Under the pieces are notes generated by a model. That model was not told the origin of the DNA, ran no database searches, and was given only the letters and a program-made list of their open reading frames with translations. Positions 53,766 to 62,886 of a stretch of 64,000 bases of DNA are shown piece after piece (the first letter of the stretch is position 1; every line of letters starts with the position of its first letter). Position numbers and translations under genes: made by a program. The stretch lies in contig JAUXVN010000039.1 in assembly GCA_030684555.1 (NCBI GenBank), forward strand, positions 1 through 64,000, written 5' to 3'. This stretch comes from Ignavibacteria bacterium. Lineage in GTDB: Bacteria; Bacteroidota; Ignavibacteria; Ignavibacteriales; Ignavibacteriaceae.

Positions 53766-55718
53766 TTATTGAACAGTTTCCACCCATCTTCCATCCTCTT
53801 TAATCAGTTCAATTAACTCGTTTACTGCATTTTCAGATTCGATATTTCTTCTAACAATATCTTTACTTCGGTAAAGGGTAATTTTTCCCGGACCCGAACC
53901 AACGTATCCGTAATCTGCATCAGCCATTTCACCGGGACCGTTAACGATGCATCCCATAATTGCAATTTTTACTCCTTTTAACTGTTCGGTTCGTTTTCGG
54001 ATTTTATCTGTTGTTTCCATTAAGTCGAATAGAGTTCTACCACACGAAGGACAAGCAATGTATTCAGTCTTTGAGATTCGCACTCTTGATGCTTGAAGTA
54101 TTCCGAATGAAATTCTGTTAACATCTTTTAAAGTAAATTGTTCAGATTCACCCTTAATAAAAACTGCATCTCCAAATCCATCAATCAACAAAGAGCCGAT
54201 ATCGGTTGCTGACTGTAACATAAAGTTTTCTAAGCTGAGGTTTGTGTAATCCCTTTTTATTACAACCGGATTTTTGATTTCATTAAAAATAAGTTCGAAG
54301 AAAAAACGGCGCTGTTCTGCCATTCCATGCAGATTGTCCGTTTCAATAATTAAAATTACGGAAGAATCATTTTGTAATAGATTAAGATTCTCTTTATCTA
54401 AATCATCAATTGAACATTTTATAAAATTAAATATTGATGTGGATTCAGAATTTGTTTTATATTCTTCAAAAGTGAAGAGAGGAAAGCCTATTTCCTTTTT
54501 CGCAAGCTCCTTCCAAAAATTAAAATCATAAACTGCTCGAAGACCATTTGGAATATCAAACGTAATTTGATTTTTGCCAAGATAAATAAAATCAGCAGCC
54601 ATATCATTCATCGACCATTTATCAGTTTTGGCATCATAAAAATAACCAACTCGGGCTAAATCAGAATATTCACTTACGCCGGACTTGCTAAAATCAATAA
54701 AAACTCGTGGCACATTTGAGCCGCCAATACCAAGTGCTTCGAAGGATTCTCTTCTTCTATATTCAAAAGGATTTGAAGGATGTTTTTCTATAGCTTTTAT
54801 TTCTTTATGTGAGCTTCTGTTCTGATATCGAGATGCGAGAGCAATTGCAACCGGAGGTTCGAATTCAGGATCTTCTGTTAATGAGACACGAATTGTATCT
54901 CCGATTCCATCTTCAAGTAGAGAACCAATTCCAACAGCCGATTTTATTCTTCCGTCTTCACCGTCTCCGGCTTCTGTAACGCCAAGATGAAGAGGATAAT
55001 TCATTCCCTCTTCTTCCATTTTTTGAATGAGAAGTCTGTAAGCTTGCACCATAACTTGAGTATTACTTGCTTTCATCGAAAGGACAATATTATGATAATC
55101 TAAATCTTCGCAGATACGTAAAAATTCTAATGCTGATTCAACCATTCCAAGCGGACTATCGCCGTAACGGCTCATAATTCTATCTGAAAGAGATCCGTGA
55201 TTTGTCCCGATTCTCATAGCTGTGCCGTATTCTTTGCATATTTTAACAAGTGGTGAAAATCTCTCACGTATTCTTTCAATTTCGGCTTCATATTGCAAAT
55301 CTGAATACTCTATCACTTCAAATTTTTTCTTGTCAACATAATTTCCAGGATTGATTCTAACTTTTTCTACAATACGAGCAGCAAGTTCCGCTGCATTTGG
55401 AGTGAAATGAATATCCGCAATTAATGGAGTCTTGTAACCTCTTTTGCGAAGTTCGTTTTTGATTTCTTGAAGATTTTTTGCTTCATTAATACTCGGGGCT
55501 GTTATTCGAATATATTCGCTTCCTGCTTCAATCATTCTAATAGATTGCTCCACTGTAGCAATTGTATTCATTGTGTCAGTAGTTGTCATTGATTGGATGC
55601 GAATCGGGTTATTTCCGCCTAATGGAATATCACCGATTTTAACTTCTCTTGTTTTATATCGTTTATAAGTTGTTAAACTTTCGCAATATCTTTTTATTTT
55701 TTTTATTTCGTTTTCCAT
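53766..55718 (-). CDS. ispG: IspG, 4-hydroxy-3-methylbut-2-enyl diphosphate synthase (long form)
   Basis: A 650-residue [4Fe-4S] enzyme of the MEP isoprenoid pathway. The N-terminal TIM barrel reads IRIQSMTTTDTMNTIATVEQ, LIADIHFTPNAAELAARIVE. The C-terminal cluster domain has CPSCGRTLFDL and IAIMGCIVNGPGEMADADYG. Length is far above the ~370 residues of E. coli because of the extra central domain found in plants, Chlamydia and Bacteroidota. It is preceded by a DJ-1/PfpI-like gene whose stop lies 11 bp upstream. Confidence 0.96.
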   Translation of the reverse strand: MENEIKKIKRYCESLTTYKRYKTREVKIGDIPLGGNNPIRIQSMTTTDTMNTIATVEQSIRMIEAGSEYIRITAPSINEAKNLQEIKNELRKRGYKTPLIADIHFTPNAAELAARIVEKVRINPGNYVDKKKFEVIEYSDLQYEAEIERIRERFSPLVKICKEYGTAMRIGTNHGSLSDRIMSRYGDSPLGMVESALEFLRICEDLDYHNIVLSMKASNTQVMVQAYRLLIQKMEEEGMNYPLHLGVTEAGDGEDGRIKSAVGIGSLLEDGIGDTIRVSLTEDPEFEPPVAIALASRYQNRSSHKEIKAIEKHPSNPFEYRRRESFEALGIGGSNVPRVFIDFSKSGVSEYSDLARVGYFYDAKTDKWSMNDMAADFIYLGKNQITFDIPNGLRAVYDFNFWKELAKKEIGFPLFTFEEYKTNSESTSIFNFIKCSIDDLDKENLNLLQNDSSVILIIETDNLHGMAEQRRFFFELIFNEIKNPVVIKRDYTNLSLENFMLQSATDIGSLLIDGFGDAVFIKGESEQFTLKDVNRISFGILQASRVRISKTEYIACPSCGRTLFDLMETTDKIRKRTEQLKGVKIAIMGCIVNGPGEMADADYGYVGSGPGKITLYRSKDIVRRNIESENAVNELIELIKEDGRWVETVQ

Positions 55719-55729
55719 AGAATTCTAAG

Positions 55730-56248
55730 TTATAAATATTGATTTAGACTGTTTTCAATTGCCTTTGCAAAATCTAAACTAACACTTGATGAATTGGCGG
55801 TGATGATTCTTCCCTCAGAGACAACCGGTTTATCAGTGAAATTAATTCCTAATCTAATAAGTTCCATTTTATTGTCTGCAAAACATGTTGCAATTTTTCC
55901 GGATAGAATTCCGGCTTTTGCAAGTATTACAGGAGCGGCACAAATTGCTGCAATTATTCTTTTCTTTGTCGAAAATTTTTGAATGATTTTATGTAAGCTA
56001 TTATTATCCCAGTAATCTCTAATTCCGGAACCGCCGATGATTATGATAACAGCAAAACTATTTTCGTTGATATTAAAAAATTGAACATCATTCCTAACTT
56101 TAAAACCGGATGTTCCTATGCAGTAAGAAGCTGCATCGGAGGAAATAAATATGCTATAACCCTTTTTTTCAAGATAAGTTCTTACCGTAAGATATTCTTC
56201 TTCGTTGAAGTTTATTTTAGGCAGAAAAATAAGAATGCTTTTTTTTAT
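55730..56248 (-). CDS. DJ-1/PfpI-family protein lacking a canonical start codon
   Basis: An uninterrupted minus-strand frame encodes about 172 residues with a clear DJ-1/PfpI core: ILIFLPKINFNEEEYLTVR, AVIIIIGGSGIRDYW, the nucleophile elbow AAICAAPVILAKAG, then IATCFADNKMELIRLG and VVSEGRIITANS. The frame is closed by TGA upstream at about 56285-56287 and contains no ATG, GTG or TTG before the first conserved strand. Possible starts are ATA (56248) or ATT (56281), or a frameshift at the run of eight A. Members include deglycases, chaperones and proteases. It is very likely co-transcribed with ispG. Confidence 0.8.
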   Translation of the reverse strand: MKKSILIFLPKINFNEEEYLTVRTYLEKKGYSIFISSDAASYCIGTSGFKVRNDVQFFNINENSFAVIIIIGGSGIRDYWDNNSLHKIIQKFSTKKRIIAAICAAPVILAKAGILSGKIATCFADNKMELIRLGINFTDKPVVSEGRIITANSSSVSLDFAKAIENSLNQYL

Positions 56249-56401
56249 ATGATGATTTGTGATTTTATAAACCTTTTGAATTTCGATTCAAATATAATGA
56301 ATGATGTATAAACGGGAAAGAGAATGAAAAATCAATTCTACCTTACAATCAATTGTTTTGATTATCTTTGTACGTTTTCAAATTATTAAACTTAGAACTG
56401 A

Positions 56402-58267
56402 ATGAGAATCCCTGAACAAAAAGTAGAAGAAATATTACATTCGGCTGATATTGTCGATATGATTGGACAGCATGTACAATTGCGAAAACGCGGAAAAAAC
56501 TATGTTGGGTTATGTCCATTTCATAACGAAAAAACTCCATCATTTACAGTAAATCAGGATAAGCAGATTTTTTATTGTTTCGGATGCCAGGAAGGAGGAA
56601 ATATTTATAAATTCTTAATGAATTATAAAAAAATCTCCTATGTTGAAGCAATTCAGGAAGTCGCTGCCGATCTTGGAATTACAATCGATTATGAAGAAAA
56701 CCGGAGCGGGGTTTTATCAGAAACGGAAATTCTTTACGAGATTAATGAAGAAGCTGCCCGTTTCTTTTCAAATAATTTATTAAAGAATGCTGAAGGAGAA
56801 AGGGCAAAAATTTATTTTGATTCGCGTAAAATAAAAATTGCAACAATCCGTTCATTCGGATTGGGTTACGCTTTAACTAAACGTGACGCTTTGGTTGATT
56901 ATTTTGTGGCGAAGAAAATTGATATAAATAAAGCAATTGAACTTGGTTTAATCGGGCGAAGCGAAAAAGGGGCTCTTTATGATAGGTTTTATAACCGATT
57001 AATCTTTCCGATATTTTCTCCGAACGGTCGTGTAATCGCTTTTGCTGGAAGAGTATTTGAGACTTCTGAAAATATGGCGAAGTATCTGAATTCTCCCGAA
57101 TCAAAAGTTTATTTCAAAGGGAGAATTTTATATGGATTATCTCATTCAAAAGAAGAAATACGTAAGTTAAATTCTGCTATTCTTGTTGAAGGATATATGG
57201 ATTTAATTTCACTTCATCAATACGGTGTTAAAAATGTAGTTGCTGTTTCGGGGACTTCACTTACAGATGATCAAGTTCAACTTCTTTCAAGATATACTAA
57301 AAATGTAGTCCTCTTGTTTGATGCTGATAATGCGGGTGTTAAAGCCTCAATGAGAAGTATTGAGATTTTATTAAAACAAGATATGAATATCAAAATTGTT
57401 TCGCTTCCGTCGGGGGAGGATCCGGATTCATTTGTTCAAAAATTTGGGAAGGATGAGTTTGTTAATCAAATCAATCGTGCACAAAATTTCATGGAGTTTC
57501 AATTCTCTATTTATGAAGCACAAGGGAAATTTGCTGATCCGGTAACATCCGCTGAAACAATCCGTGAGCTGATTAAACCTATTGGTTTAATAACGGATGA
57601 GTTAAAAAGAAGCATGTTAATAAAATCGCTTGCGGAAAAATTTAATTTACGCGAAAAACTGCTTGAAACTGAAACTGAAAAAATCTTAAAGAAAATTGAA
57701 ATAGATGCTAAGCGTACAAATACATCACCGAATACAAAAGCAGCGTTGGAATTGATTGAACAGGATGTTTCTAAAAGGGAAAAAGAACTTAAACCCGTTA
57801 TAAGAGTCGAGAAGGAACTGATTCAATTTTTACTTGATGGCAATCCAAAAGTTATTGATTATATTTTCAGTCAAATTGATCTTGACGATTTTTATTTGTT
57901 AGAACATCATAAAATAGCAGCTTTAATTTATGATATTTATAAAGAAGAAAATTATTTCAATGTGAACTCACTTCTTTCTAAACTCGAGGAAGATAATCTT
58001 CAAAAATATTGTTTAGAATTAAGTATTGAAAAATACCGTGTAAGCGACAAATGGGATTCTAAACATGTTGTAGAAAAAGATAAAAACTCATTAAAGCATT
58101 TGAATGACGTTATTAAGAAGTTCAAGCTATTTCCTCTTGAACAAAGGATGAAAGAAGTATTAGCAGAAATGAAACAGACTGCGGATGAAAAAAGTCAACT
58201 TGATTTGATGAAAGAGAATACAGAACTCTCAAAAGAAAAAAAACTAATCGAACAGAAATATTCATAG
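56402..58267 (+). CDS. dnaG: DNA primase DnaG
   Basis: A 621-residue primase. The N-terminal CHC2 zinc finger reads CPFHNEKTPSF and YCFGCQEGGN. The TOPRIM core contains ILVEGYMDLISLHQYG and LLFDADNAGVKA. The C-terminal helicase-binding region is divergent, as usual. It synthesises RNA primers for replication. It is followed closely by a ferredoxin gene (12 bp), with no rpoD or rpsU nearby. Confidence 0.96.
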   Translation: MRIPEQKVEEILHSADIVDMIGQHVQLRKRGKNYVGLCPFHNEKTPSFTVNQDKQIFYCFGCQEGGNIYKFLMNYKKISYVEAIQEVAADLGITIDYEENRSGVLSETEILYEINEEAARFFSNNLLKNAEGERAKIYFDSRKIKIATIRSFGLGYALTKRDALVDYFVAKKIDINKAIELGLIGRSEKGALYDRFYNRLIFPIFSPNGRVIAFAGRVFETSENMAKYLNSPESKVYFKGRILYGLSHSKEEIRKLNSAILVEGYMDLISLHQYGVKNVVAVSGTSLTDDQVQLLSRYTKNVVLLFDADNAGVKASMRSIEILLKQDMNIKIVSLPSGEDPDSFVQKFGKDEFVNQINRAQNFMEFQFSIYEAQGKFADPVTSAETIRELIKPIGLITDELKRSMLIKSLAEKFNLREKLLETETEKILKKIEIDAKRTNTSPNTKAALELIEQDVSKREKELKPVIRVEKELIQFLLDGNPKVIDYIFSQIDLDDFYLLEHHKIAALIYDIYKEENYFNVNSLLSKLEEDNLQKYCLELSIEKYRVSDKWDSKHVVEKDKNSLKHLNDVIKKFKLFPLEQRMKEVLAEMKQTADEKSQLDLMKENTELSKEKKLIEQKYS

Positions 58268-58278
58268 TATAAATAATT

Positions 58279-58506
58279 ATGGAATTCAGACAAGCAAAAA
58301 CCGGTAAATTGATGATTGAGATACTTCCCAACAAATGTGATTTTTGCGGATGTTGCGTTGGCGTTTGCCCTGAAGATGCAATTGAATTGAAAGAAGCTGA
58401 AATTTCGATAATTGACGAGCGTTGTACAAACTGTTCAAAGTGTATATGGAGTTGTCCGATTGAGGTAATTGTTTTTAATAAAACCGGGGTTTTATTTCAA
58501 CGATAA
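58279..58506 (+). CDS. 2[4Fe-4S] ferredoxin
   Basis: A 75-residue ferredoxin with two complete cluster motifs: CDFCGCCVGVCP and CTNCSKCIWSCP. It is a small soluble electron carrier. It is placed near a geranylgeranyl-reductase-family flavoprotein, which could use it as donor. Start may also be the internal ATG before IEILPNKC. Confidence 0.94.
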   Translation: MEFRQAKTGKLMIEILPNKCDFCGCCVGVCPEDAIELKEAEISIIDERCTNCSKCIWSCPIEVIVFNKTGVLFQR

Positions 58507-58540
58507 AATATTCAATTAGCAGGCTGGTAAATAGATAGTT

Positions 58541-60154
58541 ATGTTTTCTTTAAAGAAAAAACGCATAAAATATTTAAATGATAATTGGGGAAAGTCATCA
58601 GACAAACATAGAAATTTTGACTTAATATCATCTTATCATAATATTTTAAATTCATATAACGATGTGAATTTTGTTGATGAAAAAACATGGAATGACTTAC
58701 AGTTTGATTCTATTTTTTCAAAGTTAGACAGAAATATTTCGGGGATAGGACAACAGTATCTTTATCATATTATGCACAGATATGAAGGAGATGAAAATCG
58801 ACTCCAAAAACGTTTTAAAATGATTAAGCACTTAAAGGGGAATCAGCAATTAAGAGAAAAAATTCAAATTAGTCTTTTTGGACTTACCGGTATTTCATCT
58901 TATTTCATTGCGAACCTTATCCTGAATAAAGAGTTACCGGGAACAAAATATTATCCGCTCTTTTATCTTTGTTCGGCTTTGACATTTGCTTCTTTGTTGT
59001 TGATTGCAGTAAACGGTAATTTTCTTTTTATTTCACTTGCTTTGCTTCTGACAAACCTAGTAATAAATAAAATGTTTTCTAACAGGGTCTATGAATACTT
59101 TACGGGCTTTTCAAGTCTTAATTCTTTAATAATTTCTGCAATTTCAATAGGAAAGCTTAATCCAGATTTACTGATTGATGAAATCGAAAGACTGAAAAAG
59201 CAAAGACATCTTCTAATCTCACTCAAAAAAAAATTAGGTTATCTTGTTATTGATAAAGAAGCACTTTCCGAATTTGGAATCGTATTAATTGAATATCTTA
59301 ACATGTTTTTCCTATTTGATATAATCGCATATTATAGATCAGTAAACACATTGTTCAAACATCAGGATGAAATACATGAAACATTTAAATGTGTTGGCGG
59401 ACTTGATGCCTACATATCAGTAGCTTCATATCTTCAGGAAAATCCAGCATATTCGATTCCGATATTCAATAATTCAGGTATAATAGAATTTTCAAATTTA
59501 TATCATCCCTTATTAAAGGGTGCTGTTTCAAATTCATTGCAAAATTTTGAAAAATCAGCTTTGATTACTGGCTCCAACATGTCAGGAAAAACTACATTTA
59601 TTAAAACTGTGGGGATTAATTTTATTCTGTCACAAACTCTATATTTTAGTTTGTCATCAGAGTTAAATATTCCAAAACTAATAGTTAAGTCAGCTATTCA
59701 TAGAAATGAAGATTTGGAAATCGGTAAAAGTTACTTCTTTGTTGAAATAGAAACCATAAATAATTTCATAAAACTTGGGGACAATAGGGGTGACTATTTA
59801 TTCCTTATTGATGAGATATTTAGGGGTACAAATACGATTGAGCGATTGGCATCTTCGACAGCAGTATTGAAGCACCTTGATAAAAGGAATAAAGTATTGG
59901 TAACAACACACGATATTGAACTTCAAGAATTACTAAATAATAATTTTAATATGTATCATTTTAGTGAACAAGTTGCATTTGAAAAATACTTTTTCGACTA
60001 CAAAATTAAAGAAGGACCATGTTCATCTGGAAATGCAATTAAACTCTTAGAAATAATGGGATATCCAATTTCTATTATTAATGATGCAAACTTATTGGTA
60101 AGGGATTTTTTATTAAAAAATAAATCGCTATTCACAACTCTTTTTAAGAACTGA
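58541..60154 (+). CDS. Membrane-anchored MutS-like ATPase
   Basis: A 537-residue protein of the MutS-related family found in Bacteroidota. The C-terminal MutS ATPase domain has Walker A ITGSNMSGKTTF (~344-355), YLFLIDEIFRGTNTIER and VTTHDIELQEL. It lacks the mismatch-recognition and connector domains of MutS. Hydrophobic segments at ~138-178 predict two transmembrane helices, so it is probably membrane-bound and not a mismatch-repair enzyme. Function is unknown. Confidence 0.88.
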   Translation: MFSLKKKRIKYLNDNWGKSSDKHRNFDLISSYHNILNSYNDVNFVDEKTWNDLQFDSIFSKLDRNISGIGQQYLYHIMHRYEGDENRLQKRFKMIKHLKGNQQLREKIQISLFGLTGISSYFIANLILNKELPGTKYYPLFYLCSALTFASLLLIAVNGNFLFISLALLLTNLVINKMFSNRVYEYFTGFSSLNSLIISAISIGKLNPDLLIDEIERLKKQRHLLISLKKKLGYLVIDKEALSEFGIVLIEYLNMFFLFDIIAYYRSVNTLFKHQDEIHETFKCVGGLDAYISVASYLQENPAYSIPIFNNSGIIEFSNLYHPLLKGAVSNSLQNFEKSALITGSNMSGKTTFIKTVGINFILSQTLYFSLSSELNIPKLIVKSAIHRNEDLEIGKSYFFVEIETINNFIKLGDNRGDYLFLIDEIFRGTNTIERLASSTAVLKHLDKRNKVLVTTHDIELQELLNNNFNMYHFSEQVAFEKYFFDYKIKEGPCSSGNAIKLLEIMGYPISIINDANLLVRDFLLKNKSLFTTLFKN

Positions 60155-60169
60155 ATTTATTGGAGTAAA

Positions 60170-61339
60170 TTGAAAAAAGAATATGACATAATTGTTGTTG
60201 GTGCAGGACCCGCCGGTTCAATGGCAGCTCGATATGCCGCTGATAAAGGGGTTTCTGTTTTGATGCTTGAAAAAGACAGAGATGTTGGTTATCCGGTTAG
60301 GTGCGGGGAAGCTATCAGTAAAGCCGGAGTCGAAGAGTTCATAAATATCGATCAAAAGTGGATAGCTGCAACGATTAGCAAATTTGGATTTGTAGCTCCC
60401 GATGGCTCGGAAGTTTTTATAGATTTTGGCGAAGCAGGCTACGTTCTCGAAAGAAGAATTTTCGATTATGCGTTAGCAGAAAGTGCTGCAAAAGCCGGTG
60501 CTGAAATTCTCACACGAGCTTACGTTAATGGTTTAATAATCGAAAATGATATTGTTAAGGGGGTTAAATATGAGTTCCGTGGAGAACAGCTTGAGGTTCG
60601 CGCAAAAATTGTAATTGCTGCTGACGGAGTAGAATCGCGTGTCGGACGATGGGCGGGATTAAAAACTCATATTGATTTTCGAGATATGGAAGCGGCTGCA
60701 CAAATTACTGCCGCCAATATTCCAATAGATCAAAACACACTCTATTTTTATTTTGGAAAAGATGTTGCTCCAAACGGATATTTTTGGGTTTTTCCGAAAG
60801 GGAATAATAAAGCAAATATTGGACTTGGTGTAAGTGGAATAACAGGGAAGAAAAAATCTGCTCTTTCTTATTTAAATGAGTTTATGGAAAAACATTACCC
60901 CGATGCGCCGATTCTTACTTCTATAGCTGGCGGAGTTCCGTGCAGTATCACTTTAGATAAAATTTCAGCACCGGGGATTATGCTTGTTGGAGACGCAGCG
61001 CGTCAAGTTAATCCACTTAGCGGGGGCGGTATTGCAAGTGGTATGATCGGTGGAAGTATTGCCGGAACTATTGCAGGAGATGCAATTAAACAAAATAACC
61101 TTTCCCATATCTTAACATACGATAAAGCATGGGCTGACCGGCTTGGAAAACGTCATGAAATATTTAATAGAATTAAAAACGGTATTTATAATTTTTCGGA
61201 TGAAAAGTTTAATGCAATTGCTCATTCATTCTTAAAAGTACCTGAAGAAAAAAGAGGATTAGGGAATTTATTTGTAACTGCATTGATGAATCAACCTTCA
61301 TTGTTGGTTGATGTTGCAAAGGTTTTTTTCGTCAAATAG
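60170..61339 (+). CDS. Geranylgeranyl-reductase-family flavoprotein
   Basis: A 389-residue FAD enzyme. It has a Rossmann motif VVGAGPAGSMAARYAADKG, the family PVRCGEAISKAGVEEF, the substrate-site motif YFWVFPKGNNKANIGLG and GDAARQVNPLSGGGI. The family saturates geranylgeranyl or menaquinone chains, including archaeal-type lipids. The start is TTG with GGAG 5 bases upstream. A ferredoxin and the isoprenoid gene ispG lie within about 6.5 kb. Which prenyl chain is reduced cannot be told from sequence. Confidence 0.88.
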   Translation: MKKEYDIIVVGAGPAGSMAARYAADKGVSVLMLEKDRDVGYPVRCGEAISKAGVEEFINIDQKWIAATISKFGFVAPDGSEVFIDFGEAGYVLERRIFDYALAESAAKAGAEILTRAYVNGLIIENDIVKGVKYEFRGEQLEVRAKIVIAADGVESRVGRWAGLKTHIDFRDMEAAAQITAANIPIDQNTLYFYFGKDVAPNGYFWVFPKGNNKANIGLGVSGITGKKKSALSYLNEFMEKHYPDAPILTSIAGGVPCSITLDKISAPGIMLVGDAARQVNPLSGGGIASGMIGGSIAGTIAGDAIKQNNLSHILTYDKAWADRLGKRHEIFNRIKNGIYNFSDEKFNAIAHSFLKVPEEKRGLGNLFVTALMNQPSLLVDVAKVFFVK

Positions 61340-61378
61340 AGTTCATAAAAGATTTATCAATTCATATTTAAAATTAAA

Positions 61379-61411
61379 AAGGTCGGAATCTTTTAATAAA
61401 TCTCCGACCTT
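61379..61411 (-). terminator. Terminator after the NifU-like gene
   Basis: Stem AAGGTCGGA / TCCGACCTT, followed on the minus strand by TTTTTAATTTT. It lies downstream of the minus-strand NifU gene and is convergent with the reductase gene. Confidence 0.85.
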
Positions 61412-61437
61412 AATAAACTATAAAAATGTTTGGTTAG

Positions 61438-61980
61438 TTAAGCTGGAATAACTTCTATTGCTGAATTCACATCTTTTTTTAGCAAACTTTCAATAGCTGT
61501 TAGTGTGCCGCGAATTGAAGTTGGACAACTTCCGCAAGCACCTTGATATCTGATTTTCAATGTATATCCGTCTAACCCGAGGACTTCCAAACCACCGCCA
61601 TCGTATGCTAACGCCGGTCTAACTTTTTGATTTAATATTTCATTAATTTTTCTGTAAAGTTGGGTAGCATCTTCATCAAGACCTTTTAGTTCTTGCTCTG
61701 CCGGAATTGTAGACACATCAAATGATTTTAATAAGCTAACAAGAGGACGTTGAATTTGCCCCCATTGTGATTCTTTCGTCTTTTCGACAGTAATAAATTT
61801 ATCCATATAAAAAACCGAAACAACACCTTCTAAATCAAAAATTAATTTAGCCAGTGGATCAGAGTTCGCTTCATCTTTATTTTGAAATTGCCGTGTCTCA
61901 TATTTTAATATTTTTTCATTAAGAATAAATTTTAGTGCTTGAGGATTTGGTGTTAATTCCACATCAATTACTTGTATCAT
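61438..61980 (-). CDS. Nfu-type iron-sulfur cluster scaffold (NifU C-terminal domain)
   Basis: A 180-residue protein. The N-terminal Nfu domain reads ELTPNPQALKFILNEKIL. The C-terminal NifU domain carries the cluster-binding CGSCPTS and VRPALAYDGGGLEVLG. It transfers [4Fe-4S] clusters to target enzymes such as IspG. It is a single minus-strand gene. Confidence 0.93.
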   Translation of the reverse strand: MIQVIDVELTPNPQALKFILNEKILKYETRQFQNKDEANSDPLAKLIFDLEGVVSVFYMDKFITVEKTKESQWGQIQRPLVSLLKSFDVSTIPAEQELKGLDEDATQLYRKINEILNQKVRPALAYDGGGLEVLGLDGYTLKIRYQGACGSCPTSIRGTLTAIESLLKKDVNSAIEVIPA

Positions 61981-62159
61981 ATATATCTCCTAAATTTGAG
62001 TTAACAAACATAGCTAACTGATCAAATTTGGTCAAGGGAAAAAGAGTTGAGACACAATTTGAAGATGAATGAATTGTCTTCCTAACACCGTGTGATGAAG
62101 TTCATTTCAAATTAGGGTGGATGTTACTATTTTACGGTTTAAATTTTGAAGATTAATTT

Positions 62160-62885
62160 ATGCTAAAAGTCTCTTTAATGCTCCTGTTTCTTTCGACTGT
62201 AGTGTTCAGCCAAAAAATAGAAACAATAGTGGTTGGAACCGGTTTTTATCCTCCATTCTCATTTAATAACGAGAAAGGGGAATTGGACGGTTACGACTAT
62301 GAGCTTGGAAATAAAATTGCAAAAGAATTGGGAAAGAAAATTGAGTGGAAACAACTTCCGTTCAAATCACTTTTTAGTTCATTAGATGAAGGTAAACTCG
62401 ATTTAATTATTGCTGCTATTCACATTACTGATGAACGTAAAAAGAAATATCTATTCAGCACTCCTTATACAAACACCGGACTTGTATTTATAATTTCAGC
62501 AGAGAGAAGAAAAGAATTTGAAAAAATTGATGATTTTTACTCCAAGAAAATAGCCGCTAAGGAGAAGTCAACCGGTTTGGAGTTTGTTATGAATAATAAA
62601 GAAAAATATAAGTTTATTATTGAAGAATGTGCAGAGACGGATTTGTGTTTTGTTGCATTGGAAAATTCTCGTGTTGACGCAATTGTAAGTGATTATTTAT
62701 CATCAAGACTATACCTCAAAAACGAATCAAAGTTTGTAATTGCAACACCTCCGTTTAATCTATGCGGAATTGGAATTGTTGCAAAAAAGAAAGATGCTCA
62801 ATTAATGAAATCCATTAATGATGTACTCTATAAACTTCAAAAAAGTAATTATTTAAAGAATTTATATATCAAATGGTTGTTGTAA
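62160..62885 (+). CDS. Family 3 solute-binding protein, normal lobe order
   Basis: A 241-residue exported protein (signal LLFLSTVVFSQ). First-lobe motifs come first (IVVGTGFYPPFSF, GYDYELGNKIAKEL, LDLIIAAIHITDERKKKYLF) and second-lobe motifs follow (IAAKEKSTGLEFVM, SRVDAIVSDYLSSRLYL, LKNLYIKWLL). This is the ordinary order, unlike the permuted proteins at 14771-19703. It is followed directly by a sensor gene, so it may serve signal perception rather than transport. Confidence 0.9.
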   Translation: MLKVSLMLLFLSTVVFSQKIETIVVGTGFYPPFSFNNEKGELDGYDYELGNKIAKELGKKIEWKQLPFKSLFSSLDEGKLDLIIAAIHITDERKKKYLFSTPYTNTGLVFIISAERRKEFEKIDDFYSKKIAAKEKSTGLEFVMNNKEKYKFIIEECAETDLCFVALENSRVDAIVSDYLSSRLYLKNESKFVIATPPFNLCGIGIVAKKKDAQLMKSINDVLYKLQKSNYLKNLYIKWLL

Positions 62886-62886
62886 T

